Below are positions 24,040-35,195 of a DNA stretch of 64,000 nt, one piece after another (position 1 is the stretch's first letter; each line of letters opens with the position of its first letter). Both the position numbers and the translations under genes were made by a program. Source of the DNA: Agelaius tricolor. Taxonomy: Eukaryota; Chordata; Aves; Passeriformes; Icteridae. The notes beneath the pieces are model-generated. The model ran no database searches. It was not told where the DNA came from and worked only from the letters and a program-made list of their open reading frames with translations. The stretch covers positions 1,860,001 to 1,924,000 of the forward strand of contig JALJCS010000029.1 of assembly GCA_023055355.1 (NCBI GenBank), written 5' to 3'.

Positions 24040-24440
24040 ACAGGGCTGTGGCTCCCGCAGCCACGGGGCTCTGTGTGCCGAGCCCTGACCCCCGCTGGCC
24101 ACAAAGCGGCTTTTGTGAGCCCTCCCCGCCGGGAGTTAATGAGAGCAGGAGCCGCGGAGGCTCGGAGCCCGGGGACAGTCGCTGACAGGAGGGCATTGTG
24201 GCCGATGGCCCAGGCTGGGCATCCCAGCGGGAGCGCTGCCCTGCTCCTCCTGCCCCAGCGCCCAGCCCGGGGCACTGTCCGTGCCTGCGGACCCCGGGGG
24301 CCACACTGGGGTTCGGTCACCGCCCCCGGACCCTGAGCTGGCTCTGGGAGCGGCTCCCGCAGCCCGCCCGGGGCACACGCAGGATGTGCCACCGACGAGC
24401 TCTGCTTCCGTGCCCGAGCCAAAAACGGGAGCTGGAGTCA
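24040..24440. promoter_or_regulatory. CpG-rich block upstream of the p54 promoter
   Basis: Locally dense CpG (for example GAGCCGCGGAGGCTCGGAGC) about 4.3 kb before the p54 start. It could be a promoter-proximal element or simply a GC-rich patch. No start codon with ETS1 coding potential is present. Confidence 0.35.
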
Positions 24441-24725
24441 GCGGGGCTAACCCAGCCTCCTCTTACCAAAATACTCCAATGCTTCCCAGCTATTACGGCA
24501 CTTGAAAGAATTTCTCGTATCATTTTAAATTCCAGGAAAGGTATCTCCCGGGGGAACGGCCGCGGCAGCTGCCTGCTCTTTCCTCTCATTGCACAGGGCC
24601 ACCTCCACACCCAGGGCCACCTCCCTGCTCTTTCCTTTCTTGGACTGGTGGCTGCTGCTCCTTCCAACAATGTCCCCGTTACGATAATTCCTTTCATGTC
24701 TCCGTTTCTCCCTGGAATTGCAGAA

Positions 24726-24745
24726 CAGTTTTTTTTTTTTTTTTT
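24726..24745. repeat. Poly-T tract
   Basis: Uninterrupted T run followed by a T-rich stretch. Confidence 0.9.
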
Positions 24746-24829
24746 CTTTTTCCTTTCCCCTTTGCTCCTGATTTTTGTCTCATGCCCTCTGGGTATTGTT
24801 TACTTGACAAAACATCAAACCCAATCCCT

Positions 24830-25060
24830 GACCGCTCGCGGTCATTAAAAATCCCATGGCAGTTTTGGGGAAGGCTCCAATTTGGCTAATTACGTTCTGC
24901 CATAAATATCCCCCTGCAGTTTTAATTGGATATGGTGTTCTTCATTTCCTGGCCATTACAGCTGGGTGGATGCTCCACGTTATTACGTGGCCGTTGTATT
25001 TCACCCCATGTTTTGGTAGCAGCCGTGCTCGGAAAAGCTCCCTCTCCAGACCAGAAGTTA
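24830..25060. promoter_or_regulatory. Candidate regulatory element with a CCACGT/ACGTGG palindrome
   Basis: Unique AT-rich sequence has GGCTAATTACGTTC, CCATAAATATCCCC, TTTTAATTGGATAT and the inverted repeat CCACGT-TATT-ACGTGG (24975-24990). It resembles a conserved developmental enhancer in texture only. Confidence 0.35.
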
Positions 25061-28000
25061 CACCTAATTCCTGCTGGAATGAGAATGGGGAAATGCGAGG
25101 GAAAGGAGAAGCTGGCCCAGCTCCACGGCATCTGAAGGAGAGACAGCAGCTGCCCTGGGCTGGGACAGGAGTGAATTTGGCCGTGGAGAAGTGAAAGAGC
25201 CATCCCAGCCAGGAGAGAGGTCATGGAAGAGCCGTCCTCTCCTGTCCTCTCCTTCGGAAATCACAGCAAAGGCTCCGCTCTCCTAACACCTTTCCTCAGA
25301 GCTAAATGAATAATAATTATTCTTGTTCTGTTACCCCAAGGTTAGTCAGCGGCCCTGCGAACAATGGGGCATTACTGCCCATCCTCTCTTTGTTCCCAGC
25401 GGTTGCAAACAGTGGGGCTGCGCTGCGGAGGGAGGGCAGATGGTTATCGCCCATCCTTGGGCTGCAGGGCCGTTCTCCAGCCCAGCATCCTCCCTCCCGC
25501 ACGGAGCCTGAATGGATATTCACGTTCCTAACGACACAGTGGAAAACCAGGGTGAGACTTGGATGGGGAAGAGGAAAGATTTTCCTAAAGCCTGTGAGCA
25601 GCAAATAGGAACCAGTTGCTGGGGCGAAGTCATGTTTGGCAGGTCTTGGACTCGGAATGGTCACATCCCAGCTGAAGAAACTAATCAATGGATTCCTTCC
25701 ATGCCTTCTGCGAACACTGAGCCATTGAGCGGCTCAGCTGGAGCTCAGAGCCAGGGCTTTCATGTTGCAGCTCTGAAGTGAACACAAATTAAGGCGGCTG
25801 CTGGGATGGAGTTCGAAGGAGAGATTCAGCTGCCCTGGGAGGAAACCTCTGTCCACAGCCACTCTCTTCTCTTCCTCCCCTTTGGGGATTTTGCCCTGGT
25901 GTTACTTTTGGAAGCATTTCCAGTTTCCCTGCATGTAGAGGTTGCCATGCATTGCACCAGCAAAATGGAACACAGGTTTGGGGAGGCACGAGGGGGTGAG
26001 GCACAGCTCAGAGCTCCTCTGCAGCCATCCTGCACCAAGCTGGGCTCAGTGTCATCGGGTTTGTGGGATCAGGGCTCAACCGGGATGCCAGGAGAGTGTG
26101 GATCTCTCCTAATAAAAACCCCACAAGCTGTGAGAAAGGTCTTTATTAGAGCCTCTGTCCTGGTCCAGAAGAGAAGGATCTCCAGTACAGGTGCCCTGGA
26201 GTTCAGCCAGTCCTCGAGACTGTAACACTGCAGGAGCGGCTGAGCCAAAAGGGGCCAAGGCTAAAGCAGAGACACCTCAGGGCACCCGCTGCCTCCTCTT
26301 GCTGCATCTCAATCTGTGGCAGCTCCCTGCAGGGCCTCTCTGCCCATGAGAGCCTTGTGCTGTGTGCCACCAGCAGCCTGTCCCAGCCTGTGTTTGGGCA
26401 AGTCCCAGTGACCCCGCCGCGCCTCCTGCTCCGTTTCGCTCCGGGGGTTGTGGTTTGCTGCTGCTGCCGCGCTGAGCGGGGCGGCCGATCCGCCCGGGGT
26501 CATTTCCATACGGCTGGGACCGCAGGTGCTTTCTGATGGCTCCATCAGGCAGCTGCACAAAGCGGCACCCCCAGGCAGCCCCCTCCCCTCCTCTCCCTGC
26601 CCGGGATCCCAGCCCGGGAGCGCAGGAAGGGAAGGGAAGCGAAGGGAAAGGCTGGGGGCTCTGATAACTGCATCAGGTTTCTCTGCCCAAGCCTGCTCTG
26701 GAGGGTTCACAGATCAGATAGAAAGGCAGCTGTTTCTCCTGAATCCCCTTCTGATTTTCAACTAGAAACGTTCTGCTAAATCACCTCTCTGTAGTTTCTT
26801 CCTTCAATCGTTGCTGTACGGGCAGGAAAGAAACCCAAACCCAAGGCAGGTGCAAGCACATGATCTTGTCCCGGGGAGGGACCACATTTTATCCTTGCAG
26901 CAATCCTCTTTCCACCTTCGGATTTCCAGGTTTATTCCTGTGGTTTCAAACGACCAGCTGAGGTTTCCAGCCCTGTGCTCTGCCTGAGCTCAGGTTCTCC
27001 CAAGCCCTCGGGAATCAGTGGAGGGAGGTTTTTCATCACAGCAAATCTCTGCTCCCACTCCACTGCTGCAGGAATGGGTTGTCCAGAACTGAGCTTGCAA
27101 GTAAATTGGAAACAAGATTGCCTGTAAAACTGGGAATGTGAGAGGCTGTCACTGGGTGAGGAAGAGGAACTTGGGGCTGGAGCTCCCAGCCCACGTTTGC
27201 CAGCTTTCAGCCCTCCTGCTGCTCGACCTGCCTGCCTTGGCAAAGCTGTGTGTGCAGCCAGAGCCGCCTCTCCTTGTCTGGCCCCGGCAGCCTCGCAGCT
27301 CTTTCAGTTGCACAAACTCCCTGCTATAAATACGCCCATGCTGGCTGAGAAAGGCCGGGTTTGCAAGCAGGACCCTGCTCCATCCTAAGGGCTGGGCAGT
27401 GACTGTGACCCTGGGCAGCTGCTCCTGCAGGCCTGTGCTCACTTGAGCCCATCTTCTTCTATGAGAGCAGCCTGATCTGTGCTGGATCGGAAGCTGTTAA
27501 AGACTTTCAGAGTGACAGAACCACAAGAGCTGGTGGCTACTGACTTTTTTCTCCGTACCGGTAAGCTGACATCTGTGAGTCATACTCTCCTTCTGCTGTG
27601 CCGTTTGTGGTCTCAAGTTTGTGCTACCTAAATACAATCAAACAGATTTCATGTGAAAACCGATATTCTTCTGTTAACTCTATGCTGTGCTGGCATGACA
27701 CTCATCTTGCATCTTCAAGATGCTTTTTATCCAGTCAGTTCCCAACTCTCTTTGGCCTCCCACCTCCACCAAGCAGTCCAGGAACAGCTCCCCTGGCTGT
27801 CACCCACCACAGCACAGTGTGCACTGCTCTGCCCTGGCTGTGCCCCTGACTTTGGATGTGCTTGTGGGTGAGAGAGGATCAGGCTGCTCCAGGCAGGATG
27901 ATGGGAATGTGAAGGGGAGATGGAAATGTGAGGAGATGATGTGAGCATGAAGGGGTGATGGGAGGCAAAGGTGTGAGTGTGAAAGGCAGCGGTTCACGGC

Positions 28001-28079
28001 GAGACAGGGAGGGTGAACACAACTGGCCCTGTTTCAAAAACCATCGGTTTCGGGCAGTGGCTCCAGCCAGGGCTGCCTG
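25061..28079. other. Region upstream of the p54 promoter
   Basis: No exon was recognised. A small CpG-rich patch lies at about 26400-26540, and AATAATTATT, a perfect palindrome, at about 25310-25321. It may contain further promoter-proximal elements. Confidence 0.45.
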
Positions 28080-28150
28080 CAGCCAGCGTGCTCAAACTCT
28101 TATCCCGAGTGTTTGGGGGCCGGGGTGCGAGCAGAGGTTGGGGCGGAGGC

Positions 28151-28315
28151 GCCCTGGATGCGCTGTCCCCGGACCCCCGTTCTCCCGTGGATGTGTTGCC
28201 CCCGGACCCCCGTTCTCCCCTGGATGCGCTGTCCCTGGACCCCCGTTCCCCCCTGGATGCGCTGTCCCCGGACCCCCGTTCCCCCCTGGATGCGCTGCCC
28301 CCAGACCCCCGCTCC
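28151..28315 (+). repeat. 33-bp tandem repeat, five copies, upstream of p54 exon
   Basis: Units starting at about 28151, 28184, 28217, 28250 and 28283 share CTGGATGCGCTGTCC and GGACCCCCGTTC. The period is a multiple of three, so repeat number does not shift the open frame that runs into the p54 ATG; read in that frame it gives an 11-residue repeat containing RSPLDALSPDP. Confidence 0.9.
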
Positions 28316-28533
28316 CCCGGCCGAGCAGGGCCGGCTCCTCTCCCCGGAGCGCTGGGCCCGGGGCCGCCTCCGGGGCGGGGCGGGGCGGGTCCCTCGGCCG
28401 CTGTCACCGCTCGGGGCCGGCCCAGCGCCCTCCCCTCGGCTCAGCCCGGCCGGGGCGGCGGCGGCGGGGACGGGCGAAGCGGAGCGGAGCGGGGAGCGCA
28501 GCGCAGGCGGGAGCGGAGCGAGGGAGCGCGGGA

Positions 28534-28553
28534 GGAAGGAAGGAAGGAAGGAA
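28534..28553 (+). promoter_or_regulatory. (GGAA)5 run in the ETS1 leader
   Basis: Five perfect tandem GGAA units lie about 170 bases before the p54 start codon, within a purine tract (about 28526-28622) that also has GGA runs. GGAA is the core bound by ETS proteins, so autoregulation or binding by the neighbouring family member FLI1 is plausible. This is inferred from the motif only. Confidence 0.5.
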
Positions 28554-28723
28554 GGAGGAGGAGGAGGAGAAGAAGCAGGAGGAGGAGGAGGAGAAGGAGG
28601 AAGAGCAGCGGGAGGAGGAGGCAGCGCCGGCCGCGCTGCCCCGGGCGCCCCGCTCCGCGCTCGGCGGGGCTCAGCCGCCGCCCCCCGCTCCCGGCGCGAC
28701 GCCCCCGCGGCGCTGCCCCAGCC

Positions 28724-28793
28724 ATGAAGGCGGCGGTGGATCTCACCATCATCAAGACGGAGAAGGTGGACATCGAGCTCTTCCCGTCCCCCG
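28724..28793 (+). CDS. ETS1: ETS1 p54-type first coding exon
   Basis: The ATG at 28724 (G at -3) starts MKAAVDLTIIKTEKV, the amino terminus of the short, widely expressed ETS1 form. It encodes 23 residues plus one base and ends at the strong donor GTGAGC in phase 1, the same phase as exon beta, so the two are interchangeable. IKTE (Lys11) is the sumoylation motif equivalent to human Lys15. Chicken and human, as I recall them, have four more residues (KPTL) after MKAAVDL; here 12 bases are missing. The exon lies in a CpG island without a TATA box. The frame is open upstream to an ATG at 28013, but the family start, its context and its conservation favour 28724. Confidence 0.97.
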
Positions 28794-29050
28794 GTGAGCG
28801 CCGTGTCCCCTCCGCGCCCCGCTCCGCGCAGCCCCGGCCCCGTCTACCGGCGAAGACGGCGGGGGGGGGGGAGGTTTGGCGGGGGGAGAGGCTGGACCGC
28901 TGGGGAGGGCTCGCTCAGAGAGGTCGGTGTGGGGTTTTTTGGGGGTGTCTTTCGGAAGGGAGCACGGAGCGCGCCCCAAGTCGCAGCGCAGCGGCGCCGC
29001 CCGGGCTCTGCCCGCTGCCGAAGGCGAGTTGACTTTCCGAGCGCTTTTAT

Positions 29051-32000
29051 GACTTTCCATCCCCCTCCTTCTCTTAAAATCCATCCCGCCGCCCCTCCAG
29101 CCTCCTTCCCTCACGCTCCTGGCATCCTTGCCGGGATGTAGGGAAGCCCGTCCGGCGGGCAGGCGGGAGAGATGCGCTCCCGGGGCTCCCGCCCGTTCCC
29201 ATCGTTGGCTGGGATGGATGTGCGTTCCCCCATCCCTCGCTGGAAATGTCTTGTGTGGTCCAGGCACTCGTGGTATTTGGGAAACACAACTCCAGTGCTA
29301 AATACTCTGGATTTAGCACGTTTAATCCAGGAAAACCCGCCGCTTTGATTTTTTTTTTCGCCCTTCTGGAGCTGGAGAAATGGGTGGAGAGAGGGTGCAG
29401 AGAGCAACACGTTACTGGAGGGAGGCGAGAAGGGTTTTTTGTGTGTTGTAGCGGGGTGAGTTCAGCTGCTGCTGGCTGTGGTTGCTGCTCCGAGCCGAGC
29501 CTGACCAGAATAAGGGCTGCTGTTCACACACTGCTGGCGTCTGGCTGCTCGCTGACCCCGGGCGCCCAACTCCTCTCTGCCCTGCCCAGGCGAGGTGGAG
29601 GATGGAGCTTGGAGGACCCGCAGGAAAAACAAAAAACAACCCTTTTTTCTGCATTAAACGACTCCTGTTGCTTCATCTCTCCCTGCTGCAATTCCCACTG
29701 CGCCAAACTGGAAGTTTGTGCAGCACCGGTGCGGGAAAGAAAATCAAATTAAAGATTGAGTTGTACATTTCTCTGGCGGTTAGAAAGTTTCTAGGAAAGC
29801 CAGAAGGGAGCCACAGCTCCCGCAGGCATTGGGATTTTGGGCTGCATGTGGAAATAAAATGACAGCTGAGTGCTGGAGCCGCACAGGGGTTGGTGCTTCG
29901 ACTTCAATAGATGCTGGTGCAGCATCAGCGGGGCCGCAGAGAGCTCCAAAGGCAGCACCACCTTGGCTTCAGCCGTCCATGGACTCCGAGTGTCCAGCGC
30001 TGGGGTCTCCCTTGGGATCCCTCCTCCCACCCTCCCCGGCCGCAGGGAGCTCCCTGTGCTGGGCAGAGGTGCCAGCGCTCCCTGGCCCGGGCAGCAGGGC
30101 TGAGCCTGGCCCCGGGCTGGGCTGGGGAGCGCCAGGCTTGCAAATGCCCGAGGGATGCTAAGAATGCACCTACACAGCTGAAATGAGGGGCTGGAGGGGA
30201 GCAGAGGACCTGTTTGTGCCTATTTCCTAAAACTCTGGTGAAGACTCAATCCTGCCCTTCAGCCCCCGAGGGCAGCCTGTTTGTTCAGAGGGGAGAAAAA
30301 CGGCATAGGAATAACACCTGGACCGTCAGGGTGGGGTGCGGTTTGCTTTTCACTCCAGAGTAAAGCATCTGTTAAAATTTGCACTCTCCTGGTCGGGGTG
30401 AGAGCTCTCTCAGAGGCTCTGGGTGTCGGGAGCAGTGGAATTCCCTGGTGCCTGAAGGGAGGACTCAGAGTTTCACCCTGCCTTAAGTTCGTTTTCTTCT
30501 GTCCCTGGAAGCTCTTCTGCAGCTGATGTCAGCAAACTGCTCTTAGAGCTGACCCAAAGCTGAAACTTGGGCAGGAAGAGCGCTGAAAAACACAAACGCA
30601 GAGGTAGAAAAGCGCTGCCCCCCCCATCGGCTCAGCTGCAGCCGCTCCTGTGCTGGTGGCTGCGCTCGCTGGGAGCCACAAAGGTCAGCGCTGTCAATTA
30701 GCTGGCTTAACCTCATTTCCCCTCCAACTCCGAAGGAAAAAAAGCTGCAGCTCTCTGGTTTGGTGGGATTGATGGCGAGGGAAGGAGTGTGGATGCTGCT
30801 GGGTCGTGCTCCTGGGATCCAGCCAGGGGAGGAGGGAGCATCACTTCTCTCTGCTCCTAGAGGGCTCATCTGCTCCCTGATGGCTCCCGCAGCCCTGAAT
30901 CCACCACCAAATGTTCCCATCGTCCTTAATTCCAAAATGGGCTGAGAAGGACTGCAGCCCCTTGTCCCCTCTCACAGCAGCCGTGCCGATGTGATCCCTG
31001 GGGTTAAACCTTGGGCAGGGAGGGCCCTGCAGCCAGAGGGTTTCAGCTGTGCAGGATGTTTAATGTGCCAGGTGCCCCATGAAACTCTGTCCCCTCTCAC
31101 CCCCCAAACCAAACCCTGCTCCACCCCACACCTCTGCCTGCAAAACTCTGGGGAGATTTGTGGTGTTCAAAGGGTTTAAAAATAACCTGAAAGGGATGTG
31201 GAGCTGTAAAGCTCCAGAAAGCTTCCAAAGCCAAATCCTCCCCCTCCACCCCTGCTATTAGCAGCAGGAGTGTGTGAGTGAGATGAGCAGGTCAGAGCCA
31301 GAACCCCATGGGGTGGGTTCTCCTTCAGGACCCAATTCTGGGTGTGTGGATATTCTTAGGCGGATGTGATGGAAGGGTGGTAACATCACTTGTGGTTGTA
31401 CATACATGGCTGATCCACCAAAGGCTTGGTGGGACGTTTTCTGAAACAGTAAAACCCCAAACCACACAAAATTCAACCCCAAGGGAACTTCACCTGGGGG
31501 CTGATGAAGGCTGCCCTCAACAAATCACTTTGTTTCCTGCAGCTCGGCCAAGCTGCATTTGCTGGCTGTGGGCAGAGTGGGCAGCAGCTCCAGCCCTGCT
31601 GGGAGCTCTGGGGTGTAACTAGGGCTCCCAGTGCTCATTTCTTGCTCAGGAAGCTGCAGATTTGCCTCCCCGAGGTACCAGAGCAGGGCTGTAATCCCAG
31701 CTGTCGTTCCTGGGCATCCCCAGTGGAGCAGTGATGCCAAACTCCCCATCCTGCATCCAGCCCTCCTCCTGCCTCCTTTCCCTGAGGTGTGTTATGGGAG
31801 CAGGGGGGGGCTTTGTTCCTGGAAAAAGGATTTGCTCAGAAATCCGGGCTGTTTGGCCCTTCCCATGCCTACCCCGAGGACAGCTGGGACATGGACACGT
31901 TGTTTCCATTGGCCTGTGCGTGGGTGGCATCCCAGGGGTGTGCTTTTATCTGACAAGAGCTTTTCCCTCGTTTAGGATTTGGGACGACATCAGTTAGGGC

Positions 32001-33240
32001 TGAAGGAAGATTTTCCCTTCCAGCCCAAAGCTCTGTAGGGTTCTGGATCTCCTGCTGGGGTGGTGCAGGGTACAGGGAAGCTCCTACACAGCTTCCATGC
32101 TGCTCGGGGATGCAGGACCTGCCTGAACCGTGCTTGTCCCCCTTCCCGCAGCCAGGTCAGGCTTTGCTTTCACTTTCAGCGCAGACAAATAAGGGAGTTC
32201 GCATTTAAAGTGAGCCTGGCAAAGGCAGAGCTCCTGCACAGAGCCTGGCCGCGGGCAAGTGGCAGAGAAAATCCCTTTTCTTTGGGTTTTAGGAGGGGAT
32301 CCTTCATTCTGGCCTCTGCCTTGTCTAGGGAGGACAAGTTTGCAGCCATCCCTGGCTCCAGGTGTGCACAGAACGGAGTCACAGCTGGACCAGCCCGACC
32401 GACGGGGGGCAGTTTGCTGAGCGGCTCGGGGTAAAAGTGCCCAGGGACTTGGGACATTATTCTCATTATTCTCAAAAAGAAAGGTTTGATCCTGCCTTAT
32501 CCTCACAGGGCTGAGCCCTCCAGCTGTGTCAGCTGCTGTGTGACTCAGTTTCCCTGCTGCTGACGGGCACTGGCTCCTGCATGGCCACGTTTTGTTTCCA
32601 TGAAGGATAAACCACAGCAGAGAGCCCCAGCATTTCCCTCCCTGCTCCGGCACCTTCTGCATCCCCCCTCTGCCTCAGTGGCACTGGGAGAGCTCGCCTG
32701 TCCTGCCGGGGACACGCGGGATGCCAGAGCCTGGGAAAGGAAAGCACGGATTGGTGTTTCCAGGGATGCGGGGAATGGCACCCGCATCTTTTGGAATGCT
32801 TTGCTCTGCAGTGCAGCCGAGGTGAAGCTGGGCTCGGCTGGGGATGCTCTGTGTGGGCTGCAATGATCAGCAGCGAGGCTGAGGCTCAGCCGTGGAGGGC
32901 TCGGGGCCGCTCTCGCATTTTCGGTGCTGATTGCCTGCGGAGGAGGTGAGAACTCAGCTGAGAAGAGCAATTACCTCTGTATGCGCTGACAAAATGCCCA
33001 TTACTGTGGTATCCAGCCGGGATGCGGGAATGAGAGGTTCCCAGGAGGGGGGACTGGCTGCACTTGGCTGCCACCAGCTTCAAGTTTTTTAGTGTCAGCT
33101 TCCCACCAAAGCTCTGAAAAGGGGTGGAAAGAGCACATCCCTGGTTTTTAACCTGGGTAAGGGGAGGGAGATTTCCAGGGAACAGGAGCAAACCCCGTTC
33201 CTTTCACGTTTCTATCCCAGCTCCCCAAAGCACGCACCAA
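29051..33240. other. First part of the p54 first intron
   Basis: GC-rich near the promoter, then ordinary. Contains an inverted repeat at 29296-29318 (TGCTAAAT, 7-base loop, ATTTAGCA). No CR1 or exon was recognised to 33.2 kb, an unusually repeat-poor stretch for this window. Confidence 0.5.
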
Positions 33241-33243
33241 GTG

Positions 33244-33297
33244 TGTAATTACAGTGTCGTTCCATGAAGTGGCCCCTAATTTGCCATGTAATTACAG
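33244..33297. promoter_or_regulatory. Two TGTAATTACA palindromes 43 bp apart
   Basis: TGTAATTACAG occurs at 33244-33254 and 33287-33297, each containing the perfect 10-base palindrome TGTAATTACA with an overlapping homeodomain core TAATTA. A third CTAATTTG lies between. This suggests a homeodomain-bound element. Confidence 0.4.
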
Positions 33298-33498
33298 CGT
33301 GCCATGCTTTGATGGGCCTTACAGAATGCAGGGATAGCACAGGCTCATGCTGGAATGCCGTGCTCCAGCTCTCCAAAGGAGCTGCTGAGACATCCTGGGA
33401 CTTCCTGCACTCCCAAATCCTGAGCAGATTGCAGGCAGGCAGCGAGGGGCTGGGACTCCAGCAGGACTGTGACACGCTGAGCTTTGCCACGGGATTAT

Positions 33499-33665
33499 CA
33501 CAGAATCCCAGAATGGTTTGGGTTGAAATCCTTAAAGATCTCACCTGGGAGACCTCCCACTAGCCCAGGTGGCTCCAAGCCCTGTCCAACCTGGCCTTGG
33601 ACACATCCAGGGATGGGGCAGCCACAGCTGCTCTGGGAGCCAGCTCTGGGTGGAACTGCAGGCTG
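33499..33665 (-). mobile_element. CR1 LINE 3' end
   Basis: ATCACAGAATCCCAGAATGG through GGATGGGGCAGCCACAGCTG, reverse orientation. Confidence 0.9.
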
Positions 33666-35057
33666 CTGTGGCAATGATGGGAAAAAGTGGAAATCCTCTG
33701 GAATGGATCCTGCTGTGTGAGGAGCTGGGGCAGCTGCATCAGGCTGAGGGTGCACAGGTTGTCCCAGAGATTAAAGCCTCAGGTGGGTGTGAGTAGGACC
33801 AGACTGTCTGAAACATGTCAGGGATGTGAACTGGCAGAGCTGCCACCCTAAATGGCTCCTGTCAGTTGTAGCACCAGGATCTGCTGGGATTTTGGGGAAT
33901 CAATCCAAGTAAATCTGTCCCAGATAAGGCAGGAGAGTCTTTTCCCTTTTGCACTGTCAGCTGGTCCTTGCATGGCACACGGTGAGGAAGTGGCAGGATG
34001 TAGGACAGCAAGTGTCACTGCTGTCCCTGATCCATAGGATGCAGCTCTGGCACCCTCCAGGCTGACAAATCTGGCTTGGTGGAGCACCTGTGCTGGGTAG
34101 GAGTGTGCCAGGACTCTGAGGAGGTGCACAAGGAGGGGATGATCTGCTGTACTGGAGCACTAAAACTGCCCTGGAGCCAAGGCCTGCCTGTTCATTGATC
34201 CTGGGATCCCTGTGGGAATTGGGGTATTCCATAGGGGTGAGGCTGTGCCCCTGCAGGCTCAGCCCTGACTCCCCAGTTTGCTTTTGGCTGGGAGCTCCTG
34301 CTGGATTCCAGTGTCTCTCCAGAGCCTCCTGGTGCAGCTCCAAGCCCCATCCCAGCAGGAGCCAGTGGCACAATCTGCAGCTGATCTGAGCAGCACAGCT
34401 GTCTCACAGCCAAAATTCAGGCCTGCAGCCCTTTTTTTGTAACCCCATGCCACAGTTATCCATCTCAGCTCTTTTGTTCCTCTTCCGTGACTAAGCTGCT
34501 CGCTGCCTGTGTTTCTTTTTTTTCCTTTCATTGTGTAGTTTATAATCTTCCAACGAGATACAGACAAAAATTTGTTTGCAGCGCTGGCCAAGAAGGCTCT
34601 TGTTTCCCTGGCACAGGGCCATGCTTACATCTCCAGTCAAAATACTGCTGGTTAAACAATAAATATTTATTGATTCTCCTACGAGCTCCTACATTTTTCC
34701 CAGGTGCAGTGGAATTTGAGGGGGGGAAACACTTGAGTGCTGCCCATGGCAGAGCTGGGAGATGGCTCTGGAGATAACGGGCCTGGAGTGGGATCTCCTC
34801 CTGCAGAGGTGACTTTGGAAAGCTGGGCTGGGTCCTGCTGCAAGCCCTGCAGAGCTGCTCTCATCTCCCCAGCCCAGCTTTCCCAGCTTTGGTGATTTGT
34901 GCCTGCAGGCTTCCCTGGCAGTGATGGAAAAATGTGGAAATCTACAGTGGCTTCATGTGCCTGAATATCTCCTGGAACAGGGGAGGGACAGTCTGGGATG
35001 GACACTGAGTTGGAGGCCAAGTGCACAGAGATGGCAAAAAAAGAAATAAATCCTTCA
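33666..35057. other. p54 intron segment, nothing recognised
   Basis: An AT-rich patch at about 34500-34690 is unique-looking. No exon or repeat could be supported. Confidence 0.5.
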
Positions 35058-35195
35058 ATCCCAGAATGGTTTGGGCTGGAAGGGACCTTAAAGCTCACCC
35101 AGTTCCATCCCTGCTATGGCAGGGACAGCTCACACTGGACCAGGTGGCTCAGGGCCCTGGCCAGGCTGGCCTTGGGCACCTCCAGGGTGGTTTCA
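35058..35195 (-). mobile_element. CR1 LINE 3' end
   Basis: ATCCCAGAATGGTTTGGGCT, GGAAGGGACCTTAAAGCTCA and the CCTTGGGCACCTCCAGG block. Confidence 0.88.

Larger units (their letters stand above)
28080..29050 (+). promoter_or_regulatory. ETS1: CpG island promoter and 5' leader of p54 ETS1
   Basis: CpG-dense sequence surrounds the p54 start codon. It contains stacked GC boxes at 28372-28389 (GGGGCGG repeated), a GGCGGCGGCGG stretch near 28450, a five-copy 33-bp repeat and a purine-rich leader. I see no TATA or CCAAT box in a sensible position, which fits the TATA-less, GC-rich ETS1 promoters known in other vertebrates. The transcription start cannot be placed from sequence alone. The GC boxes and G-runs could also form a G-quadruplex. 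Confidence 0.75.

Noticed and set aside
27955..28797. 280-codon frame over the p54 leader
   Set aside because: It is not in the ETS1 frame and arises from stop-poor CpG island sequence.
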